Program-made: the position numbers and the translations under genes
Notes under the pieces: generated by a model
The model's database searches: none
Told to the model about the DNA's origin: nothing
The model's input: the letters and a program-made list of their open reading frames with translations, nothing else
Source: Pseudomonas lactis
GTDB taxonomy: Bacteria; Pseudomonadota; Gammaproteobacteria; Pseudomonadales; Pseudomonadaceae
Assembly (NCBI RefSeq): GCF_001439845.1
Contig: NZ_JYLO01000005.1
Span: 248,001 to 312,000, forward strand
Direction: 5' to 3'
DNA length: 64,000 bases
In this document: positions 11,613-17,858 of the stretch, in pieces
Layout: each line of letters opens with the position of its first letter
Position numbering within the stretch: the stretch's first letter is position 1

Positions 11613-13194
11613 GCCGATCTGAATTGAGAAAAAATTTGTCTTCAAATACGAAGCCGTCGAGTTGATGTTCGCTGGCAAATCGACAAAGGTCGCTCAACCT
11701 ATTAATAAAACCGCGACCGTTAAAATTCAGGGAAGTGTTACAAAGTACACCGACTCCTGAAATGTCACGATAGGCACTCAGTAATTGATACATACGAGGA
11801 TTTTGCGATTTATTGACTGATTGAGGACGCGCTGAGTTATCAACGTGCGTGACCGCCGGAATTTTAGATGAAATTACTCTACGAAACTCTAGCATGAAGG
11901 GGGAGGGAGTAGACGGGTGGAAGTATTCACCCATACATTCTTCTAAACATATCGGCGCAATAGGTCGAAACCCTTCGCGCTGCTTGATTTTATTCAATCT
12001 AATGAGATTTTCTCTAGGGTAGGGCGCCGCCAATATTGAGCGATTCCCTAGGGCTCTAGGCCCCATTTCATATCTACCCTGCACCCAACCTAATATGGAA
12101 CCGTCATGAAGCAATTGTGCAACACGCCGTATATCATAGGGTTCACTAATGAAGGTGCCTGTATTATCTGTGTCAATCTGTGATGGCTCACCTGCATAGG
12201 GCGACCAAGTTATCTTGGCAAGTCCTTTGGTGTGCAATAATGCATCAATCGCGGTTCCAATTGCAGATCCACTGTCGTTTGTGCACGGAGGAATAAATAC
12301 ATCAGGGAATAGTTGTGTCTCTTTCCATTTGGTATTCCAGTCACAATTTAATCCACAGCCACCCACAATTAATAAAGGTGCGTCATCAAAAACTAGCGGC
12401 TGAACAAAGTCGCGAAACAGATTGAAAATTGCGTTTGAAAATTGGTGTGCAAGCGATGCGAGTCGAGGGTTTTCAATTCCAATATTGTAATATTTGCTTT
12501 TACGAAATTGGCGCTTGTGAAGCTTTCTAAAATTCGTGTTCTCGTCGAGTAGCGTCGCTATTATGTGTCTGGCGTCCTCATCGATCTCACCGTTTTCGCC
12601 ATAAGCGGCGAGCGCCATGAGTTTTCCGGCATCACTTAAACGAATTTGCCCCGCCCCAAGATTAAAAGTGGGATCTGCGAGCGCGTATAGAAAAGCAAAT
12701 CTGTCCCCAGGGTTTTCAAGTGCACTACCTAATTTAGAAATATTTACGTTTTCATCGATTCGATAGAATGCGCCAAAATAACCCTCCCAAAGTAATGCGT
12801 AGCAAGGTTGTCCTTGTGGGAACGGCGAAAGCCCATATCCGCATAAAAGATGTGAGCGTTCATGGGAGGATGAGAAATAAGTAACGTCGCGACCAAATAT
12901 TGATCGTTTTTGGTTAAGAATCTGCGTTAATCCAGAATAACCTGCACCAATGGTGTCACTTTCTGAACTCTGTCCTCTACTCCAACCACTCTGAGCTACT
13001 ATGTCCACGGGTTTGTTGAATATGTGAAAAATTTTCAAAAGTACGTCAGGTGTCACGCTTGAAAAGCGAAGACCGTTATCCTTTTCTGCTTCTACAGAAA
13101 ACTCCAAGTGGTTACCGATAATTAGAGCTACCGCTCCGTCATGTCCATCTTTAAGGCCAAGGATTACACTGTCATCATTTTCAAAATTGACCAT
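11596..13194 (-). CDS. NodU/CmcH-family O-carbamoyltransferase
   Basis: 532 aa. This family uses carbamoyl phosphate and ATP to make carbamoyl-adenylate in a Kae1-like N-terminal domain, then passes the carbamoyl group to a hydroxyl of a natural product. Landmarks are HDG (18-20), the metal-binding pair H111/H115 in HERSH, GGCGLNCDWN (278-287), NDSG (306-309) and the C-terminal GRYEMGPRALGNRSI followed by REGFRPIAP. Key residues look intact, so it should be active. ATG 13194 has GAGGTG 6 nt upstream and lies 13 nt after the SagB-type gene. No sugar, polyketide or NRPS genes are near, so the small peptide is a plausible acceptor (inference). Confidence 0.9.
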   Translation of the reverse strand: MVNFENDDSVILGLKDGHDGAVALIIGNHLEFSVEAEKDNGLRFSSVTPDVLLKIFHIFNKPVDIVAQSGWSRGQSSESDTIGAGYSGLTQILNQKRSIFGRDVTYFSSSHERSHLLCGYGLSPFPQGQPCYALLWEGYFGAFYRIDENVNISKLGSALENPGDRFAFLYALADPTFNLGAGQIRLSDAGKLMALAAYGENGEIDEDARHIIATLLDENTNFRKLHKRQFRKSKYYNIGIENPRLASLAHQFSNAIFNLFRDFVQPLVFDDAPLLIVGGCGLNCDWNTKWKETQLFPDVFIPPCTNDSGSAIGTAIDALLHTKGLAKITWSPYAGEPSQIDTDNTGTFISEPYDIRRVAQLLHDGSILGWVQGRYEMGPRALGNRSILAAPYPRENLIRLNKIKQREGFRPIAPICLEECMGEYFHPSTPSPFMLEFRRVISSKIPAVTHVDNSARPQSVNKSQNPRMYQLLSAYRDISGVGVLCNTSLNFNGRGFINRLSDLCRFASEHQLDGFVFEDKFFLNSDRHDENV

Positions 13195-13207
13195 AGTCAG
13201 CACCTCA

Positions 13208-14284
13208 TCAGACTCCGTCTAGTAGTTTCCTAACTTCGGTGGTGTACGAGCTACCCGTGCCATGCCCTGCACCCACCAAAAAGATGACTTGCTCCGAGGG
13301 AAGGTTTACCTTTAAGAGTTCATTTATCTCTTTGTCATGAAAGTATCCGGTCAACCAAGGATGTAAGCCAAGCGCGGTGATTAACAAATTTGCAGTTTGT
13401 GATAGATGTCCGACGTCCAGCAGCATTGGACGATAGGCACGAGAGTGAGGGTATTTCCACCAAAGCTTGTCAAAACGAGAGGTGAAAAAAATTGCGAATG
13501 CCAAGTTGTTTGCCCAGTGCTGGCCGCATAAATAAGTAGATATTACTTCAGGCGGAAGGTCGCGTACTTTCTCCAGCGTGTGCTGTTCACTTATATAATG
13601 ATAAATGCCGGGTGCAAGATCCTCGACATTCCGTACCCATACATAGCCCTCCGTCGCCTGTAAGCCTCCCGCCGAAGGTGACGTCCTTCTGAATCCGAAC
13701 TTTTGAGCGCCAGTCGGAGCGTCGTAATCGACCTCTTTTTTATCTGCTAAAGTTCCATAAAGTATGGTTGCTAGTGACAATACTGGTACTGAAGTTTCAA
13801 AAAAATCTCGACAAGTATGACGCGCCAAAAGGGTTTCCCATAGACTCGCTTCTTTAATGACTGAAATGTTTGGAGGTGGCAGTAGTGTTTTTTCGCCTCC
13901 TTTTATTAAAGAAATATCTGGTTCATTCTTATGGATTGACTTGCAGAAATTCAAGTAGCTTTTAGCGTATTCAATGTACATTTCAGGCTTGTCAGGGGCT
14001 GGCGAATTCGGATGAGATGTCCCAATGTGGAATATTTTTGATAACACGTCCCAACCCCATTCATCGGTTGGTTTCACGTCATGAAGGACCCCGGATGTGT
14101 CTATGGATATGTCATCGTCTGTGTCTGATACGAAATCGCCTGCAGAAAAACTCACTAACCGCTCAAACTCCCCAGCACTTATCTGGTATTGAGCGTGATT
14201 TCTATAGTCCCACAAGTAAGCCGCACCATCTTTAAGTACAAGAAATACGTCGTTTGAGAGCCATTTTTTCTTCGCAGTACACAT
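13208..14284 (-). CDS. SagB/ThcOx-type FMN-dependent dehydrogenase
   Basis: 358 aa. The C-terminal two thirds is a SagB-type nitroreductase fold: RHTCRDF (155-161), FRRTSPSAGGLQATEGYVWV region (198-217), APGIYHY (224-230) and RPMLLDVGHLSQTANLL (285-301). SagB enzymes use FMN to oxidise azolines in peptides, but related ones act in other peptide pathways. The first 50 residues (VFLVLKDG..LWDYRNH.QYQIS..EFERL) have the pattern of a PqqD-like peptide-recognition domain; this is inference. There is no YcaO cyclodehydratase beside it, so azole formation is not supported. It is the first enzyme gene after the peptide gene and hairpin. Confidence 0.85.
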   Translation of the reverse strand: MCTAKKKWLSNDVFLVLKDGAAYLWDYRNHAQYQISAGEFERLVSFSAGDFVSDTDDDISIDTSGVLHDVKPTDEWGWDVLSKIFHIGTSHPNSPAPDKPEMYIEYAKSYLNFCKSIHKNEPDISLIKGGEKTLLPPPNISVIKEASLWETLLARHTCRDFFETSVPVLSLATILYGTLADKKEVDYDAPTGAQKFGFRRTSPSAGGLQATEGYVWVRNVEDLAPGIYHYISEQHTLEKVRDLPPEVISTYLCGQHWANNLAFAIFFTSRFDKLWWKYPHSRAYRPMLLDVGHLSQTANLLITALGLHPWLTGYFHDKEINELLKVNLPSEQVIFLVGAGHGTGSSYTTEVRKLLDGV

Positions 14285-14345
14285 AGCCGCCTAAGCACCT
14301 ATTAGGTTTGGTGAAATTCATTTAGCGAGATTCATTTTTATGAGC

Positions 14346-14365
14346 TGCCTGGGCCGAAGCCCAGG
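14346..14365 (-). promoter_or_regulatory. intercistronic hairpin with TTCG loop (attenuator)
   Basis: A perfect 8-bp GC-only-rich stem GCCTGGGC/GCCCAGGC closes on a TTCG tetraloop when read on the minus strand, 10 nt after the peptide stop and about 60 nt before the SagB-type start. No T-run follows. Such hairpins stabilise an upstream peptide mRNA and reduce read-through into enzymes. Confidence 0.75.
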
Positions 14366-14375
14366 CGGTAAATGA

Positions 14376-14546
14376 TTATTTAATTTCTAGTTTTCTACTG
14401 TCAGCAGAAGCTTCAATAATTCGATCCTTACAGTTTGGAACGAATGCGTAGTGGGGTACAGTCACCGTTTTAATTGAGAAGTGAGGGGTCTGGTACGCGT
14501 CGTTTGATTGATTGTTGAGCGTCGGTTCTATAGTTACTCGTTTCAT
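14376..14546 (-). CDS. 56-aa candidate precursor peptide
   Basis: MKRVTIEPTL... , 56 aa, no signal peptide and no match I recognise. The start at ATG 14546 is supported by GAGGA 9 nt upstream; a longer reading from 14591 lacks such a site. A promoter lies at 14596-14624. The peptide has one Cys (C39 in VPNCKD), several hydroxyl residues, and an imperfect internal repeat, TPHF (20-23) and VPHY (30-33). It is first in an operon with a SagB-type dehydrogenase, carbamoyltransferase and exporter, separated by a hairpin, as is usual for ribosomal peptide precursors. Its role as substrate is inferred; a small regulatory protein is the alternative. Confidence 0.65.
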   Translation of the reverse strand: MKRVTIEPTLNNQSNDAYQTPHFSIKTVTVPHYAFVPNCKDRIIEASADSRKLEIK

Positions 14547-14595
14547 AATATAGTTCCTCAGGGTTGTTGCCTTCGCAGATGTGCGATGCAATTAA

Positions 14596-14624
14596 ACCGT
14601 ATGAGCGCGTATTGAGATTGTCAA
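14596..14624 (-). promoter_or_regulatory. predicted sigma70 promoter of the island operon
   Basis: On the minus strand, a consensus -35 TTGACA (14619-14624), a 17-bp spacer, and -10 TACGGT (14596-14601). The transcript would begin near 14589, about 43 nt before the peptide ATG. Confidence 0.6.
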
Positions 14625-14935
14625 TTTTGTTTTCTTGAGCGGTATTGTTCTCAGTCGGATTTTTGTGTATTTGTCCATGAGCTTATCGGATCGTTCTGAT
14701 TGGTATTTCCTACATTTCGCTTCCCCGTTGATTTCTAAAAGCACTAATTTATATACGAGGCGGTAATATCCTGTTGCATAAAAGCCGAAGGTTTCGTAGC
14801 CGTTGTGGGCATATGTTTTTCTTCGCGGGTGCTCAGCGCTATAAGCGTTTAGTCGAGGACGCTAGGCGCGGCGTATAGAGTGCTTACGTTGATACTGACC
14901 CGCATCTGTGATTTTCCCTTGCAACCGAGAGCTCC

Positions 14936-15113
14936 ATGCGTGATTGCTCTATCACGGGTTATGAAGCGTTCGGTACGGGGGGCAATGCTTTGTAGATCAA
15001 GCCGATCTCGTTGGAAGCGATGTATCAGCGGTATTTGAAAGGTGAGTTGAACGCTAAGGTGAATTGAGTCTTAGTCGTTTAAAAAGAAGCCCGCAGTGAT
15101 GCGGGTTTTTTAT
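14936..15113 (+). pseudogene. fba: decayed duplicate of fba 3' end and terminator
   Basis: Matches 10151-10330 in the same orientation, with the terminator stem CCCGCA/TGCGGG and T-run preserved (about 15087-15111). The reading frame is broken: a TAG falls where fba has a Lys codon (about 14992). It lacks the front of the gene. It is best read as the original or a donor fba end left behind when the island arrived. Confidence 0.85.
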
Positions 15114-15180
15114 GGATGCTATTTCACTATAAGGGACATACTCAGATTAATTTAGTTAAAAGTTCGATAGAGGTGACATT

Positions 15181-15431
15181 TTGCTCATCACTACCCCTCC
15201 AGCTTTTGGCGAGCGACTCAGGCAACTACGCCGAGCTAAGCAGTGCAGTCAGCAGCAACTCGGGCAGAAGCACGGTGCAGCCGCAAGACCATCATCGACC
15301 TGGAAGCTGGAGAAAATGTCGCGATGTATACCGCCTTCAGAGTGATTACTGCACTAGGTATGGCGCTGGAAATGGTTGGTCGGCGTATTGATCTCAAATC
15401 GATCGCCGAACGGGTAGAGCACGATGAGTAA
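15181..15431 (+). pseudogene. hipB: hipB-like antitoxin, frameshifted
   Basis: Frame 1 from TTG 15181 encodes FGERLRQLRRAKQCSQQQLG, an XRE helix-turn-helix start. Near 15276-15280 a single base is missing and the protein continues in another frame as RKTIIDLEAGENVAMYTAFR to the stop at 15431. Rejoined, it is about 83 aa and matches the HipB antitoxin pattern. GAGG lies shortly upstream of the TTG. Confidence 0.75.
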
Positions 15432-15492
15432 GATCAAAAGGCTCAACGTCGATACTTTCCAGGGCATTTGCGGCGAACTATCTAAAAAGTAG
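15424..15492 (+). pseudogene. hipA: hipA remnant, 22 codons
   Basis: ATG 15424 overlaps the end of hipB, as in intact hipBA pairs. MSKIKRLNVDTFQGICGEL resembles a HipA N-terminus but stops at 15492. The kinase body is gone, so no toxin activity is possible. Confidence 0.55.
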
Positions 15493-15660
15493 CAGCATAG
15501 ATCGATAGCAAGAAAGTTGTGCTGGGGGCTGTGAAAAATTTTGGCGCAGGTACTTTTTACTTAGGGTTTTAGCAGGTAATGGTCGGCGTATTCAAATAAA
15601 GGGCCTGGGTTTTATCGGGTTGTATATATTCTGTATTTAAAGTTAAAATAGAGACTTGTT

Positions 15661-15695
15661 AAAAAGAAAATACCCATGTTCCAATTTGGGTATTT
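15661..15695 (-). terminator. terminator of the orphan gene at 15767-16129
   Basis: Stem AAATACCCA/TGGGTATTT (15668-15695) with a 10-nt loop, followed on the minus strand by TTCTTTTT. It lies about 70 bp past the stop of the adjacent minus-strand gene. Confidence 0.75.
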
Positions 15696-15766
15696 CCTTA
15701 TGTTTGCCCAGCTATGTCTTGATTGCGTGTCATCTGAACTGCTTGCATTGATAAGGTGTAGAGTTA

Positions 15767-16129
15767 CTATGGCTGTTTTGTAAGCGCTACGTTTATTGGT
15801 TCGCCTCCGTCCTCTGTCAGTGTGCCGTACATGTTGTTGTATGAGTGATCGTCGGCCGTAAGGTTTAGTGTTCCAGTACGTTTTGTCAAATTCCCGTTTG
15901 TACCACTTTCAGGATCCCACAAATTGTAGTTCACCCTGAAGGTGAACGAGGACTTCGTGGAGGGCGCACTTTCTCTGTGATAGCCTGCTGTTATAAAAGG
16001 ATGATTTTGCATGACTCCTTCTAATTTTCCTGTGTCGTAATCAGCAAAGGTAATTCTTATCGCATATTGATTTACGCTTGCAGGAGAGAACCTATAGGTG
16101 TGTTCAAGTGCGGGTTCGTGTTTGGCCAT
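15767..16129 (-). CDS. hypothetical protein, AT-rich orphan
   Basis: 120 aa, no signal peptide or membrane segment. Many alternating polar and hydrophobic stretches (YAIRITFADYD, SSFTFRVNYNLWD, TGTLNLTADDHS) suggest an all-beta fold. No cysteine. I do not recognise the family. It has a GGA site near the ATG, its own terminator, and AT-rich codon use like the island, so it may be part of the same acquired segment although it lies beyond the fba repeat. Confidence 0.6.
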   Translation of the reverse strand: MAKHEPALEHTYRFSPASVNQYAIRITFADYDTGKLEGVMQNHPFITAGYHRESAPSTKSSFTFRVNYNLWDPESGTNGNLTKRTGTLNLTADDHSYNNMYGTLTEDGGEPINVALTKQP

Positions 16130-16394
16130 GATAGTTATCCAAGGTGGGAGTCAGGTGCGGCTTCCGTAAAGTACCTATTTCGTCGCCGTGGAAAAAATGT
16201 TATCAAGTGATCTGATTCTAGGGACCTGTTAGATCTGACAGTTTTATATTCTTTTTTAGAATAATGGTGGTGCGATAATTTATAAGTGTGGCTTACATAT
16301 CGTTTCTTCGAGCTCGAATTACATCCAGAACGCGCGAAAGTGCGGTTATTTATCGATGGGATTTGATCACGCCGTGGCGCTTATCGAACCCACG

Positions 16395-16691
16395 CTACTC
16401 AATCGCCCAGAACACATTACTCACATCCTGCACCAGAATGTGTCCGGTATTAGCCACGTTGTTCAGGTCGCGCTCGGCAAAATCCGGCAGGCTGGAGCAC
16501 ACCATCAGGTTTAGGTGTTCCAGAGCGGCGTTGAGACGTTCGCGCAGGCAGGCGTGGAGGTCGAGCAGTGGGGCTTCGCTGTCGATCAACAGTACGGGGT
16601 AGTCGGTGGCGGTTTCTGTGCAGGGGCTAAAGAGGCGATGTGGCTTGTCGCAATGGTGCTGTAGGACCCGCACAGGATCCTCAGGCCACAC
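16395..16691 (-). CDS. hypothetical protein
   Basis: 98 aa if started at GTG 16691; GTG 16673, with GAGG close upstream, is a good alternative. The C-terminal half (YPVLLIDSEAPLLDLHACL, NLMVCSSLPDF, ILVQDVSNVFWAIE) looks like a compact helical protein of a type common in Pseudomonas genomes without known function. No ATG is available, which lowers confidence in the exact start. Confidence 0.5.
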   Translation of the reverse strand: MWPEDPVRVLQHHCDKPHRLFSPCTETATDYPVLLIDSEAPLLDLHACLRERLNAALEHLNLMVCSSLPDFAERDLNNVANTGHILVQDVSNVFWAIE

Positions 16692-16699
16692 AGAACCTT

Positions 16700-16789
16700 T
16701 GTGGGAGCGGGCTTGCTCGCGAATGCGGTGTATCAGTCAATATAGATTTTGGCTGATCCTGCGCATTCGCGAGCAAGCCCGCTCCCACA
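16700..16789. repeat. REPIN, family A
   Basis: Inverted pair of the family A core, directly upstream of the GTG start of the small gene ending at 16395; a run of nine G follows at 16790-16798. Confidence 0.9.
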
Positions 16790-16880
16790 GGGGGGGGGCA
16801 GTGGCTTTAAGTGATTGGATTACTCGCGAAGGATCCTTGTACTCATCGGGCATTGCCTACTTGAAATGAGGCCAATCTCC

Positions 16881-17546
16881 TTACTCATGATCAATATCCA
16901 ACTTCGCAAACGTCACCCGCGCACCCTCATTGGTGTCGCCCGAATTGTCCTGCACGTACACCCCCGCCTTGAAGTACAACGGCTTGTCGCCCCAGGCCGC
17001 GCCGATCCGTTCATTCCACTCGCTGTCGGCGGCATACACGCTGAGCAACCCGGCTTTGTTGAGGTTGATCACATAGGTGAAGCTCTTCTCCAGCGGCACG
17101 TTGGAGGCGACGATGATCACCCGGCTTTCGGCCTCGTCCGGGCGCATGCGCACTTTGGCGACGATGTTGCCGGTCTGGGTTTTTTCCTTGAACTGGTACT
17201 CCAGCTTGATCAGCGGCTTCTGGCTGTCGTAGGCGTGGATCTGGCCGATCACAATTTTGCCGGAGGAGGGCACCTGGTTGACCGTGAGGGTGGCGCGCAG
17301 GAAGTTGTCGGCCTCGGGGTAGGTCCAATTGCGCAGGCGGCCGTCGGCGTAGGTTTCGCGCAGTTCGCTGCGTGGGTAGATGGCGTTTTCGGTGCGCGAG
17401 CCCGTCACGGGTGTCCAGAACTGCACGTCGCTGCCTTCGGCCTGGAAGTATTGATCGTTGAAGCCGCTCAGCAGCCTTGGCGTTTCAATGGTTGTGGGTG
17501 GGGAGCCGACCGGAATGCTCAGGTTCCAGGTGGAAAGGTCGATCAT
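16881..17546 (-). CDS. polysaccharide lyase family 7 (alginate lyase)
   Basis: 221 aa single-domain PL7 enzyme that cleaves alginate by beta-elimination. The three conserved strands are visible: RSELRE (59-64), QIH (102-104) and YFKAGVYVQ (191-199), which carry the catalytic Arg, Gln, His and Tyr. No signal peptide is seen, so export would need another route or the enzyme is intracellular. No alginate biosynthesis genes are nearby. QIH-type PL7 enzymes often act on guluronate-containing substrates (family knowledge). Confidence 0.9.
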   Translation of the reverse strand: MIDLSTWNLSIPVGSPPTTIETPRLLSGFNDQYFQAEGSDVQFWTPVTGSRTENAIYPRSELRETYADGRLRNWTYPEADNFLRATLTVNQVPSSGKIVIGQIHAYDSQKPLIKLEYQFKEKTQTGNIVAKVRMRPDEAESRVIIVASNVPLEKSFTYVINLNKAGLLSVYAADSEWNERIGAAWGDKPLYFKAGVYVQDNSGDTNEGARVTFAKLDIDHE

Positions 17547-17733
17547 GGTGTTGGCCTTTTTACAGAGGGTGAAGGCATTGGCCCAACGGGCCTTCCAGGT
17601 TCTTTATAGGCGGTGCTGGTGAGATTGTTAAACAATTGCTGGCAATTTATTGGCGTCAGAGGAATGCCAAAAAGCCATGTTGCCCGTGAACCGCGGGCTA
17701 CAGGGTCTTACCGTTAGTCGGCTTCCTGGCCTT

Positions 17734-17748
17734 TGGCACAATGATGGC
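17734..17748 (+). promoter_or_regulatory. possible sigma54 promoter for the GGDEF-EAL gene
   Basis: TGGCAC-N5-TGGC has correct -24 GG to -12 GC spacing and one mismatch in the -12 box. It lies about 110 bp before the start at 17859. The rest of the 312-bp gap 17547-17858 shows no gene. Confidence 0.35.
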
Positions 17749-17858
17749 CCCTACGTCACTTCTGCTTTTTTAGAACCACGGCTAGAGTGAGCCCTCAGTG
17801 TTTATCCGGCCTTTGTAACAAAAGTGACCGGTGTAGCTCCCTAAGGAAGAGACGTAGC

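Larger units (their letters stand above)
10331..14935. mobile_element. AT-rich genomic island with RiPP-like cassette
   Basis: A visibly AT-richer segment than its neighbours, bracketed by two copies of the fba 3' end. It carries one minus-strand operon (peptide, SagB-type dehydrogenase, carbamoyltransferase, MFS). No integrase, transposase or tRNA is present, so entry by homologous exchange at fba is as likely as site-specific integration. The limits are set at the repeat edges; foreign-looking DNA continues to about 16.3 kb. Confidence 0.65.
14547..15766. other. gene-poor island flank
   Basis: 1.2 kb with no intact gene. It holds the island promoter, the fba 3'-end copy, and hipB/hipA remnants. 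14630-14935 shows nothing recognisable, and 15493-15660 likewise; both are AT-rich and probably decayed. Confidence 0.6.

Noticed and set aside
10392..14546. classification of the island as a thiazole/oxazole-modified microcin cluster
   Set aside because: SagB is present but there is no YcaO or E1-like partner, and the peptide is not rich in Cys, Ser and Gly.
10331..15113. prophage or integrative element with integrase at fba
   Set aside because: No integrase, recombinase, structural phage gene or tRNA is visible, so only an island of unknown entry route is claimed.
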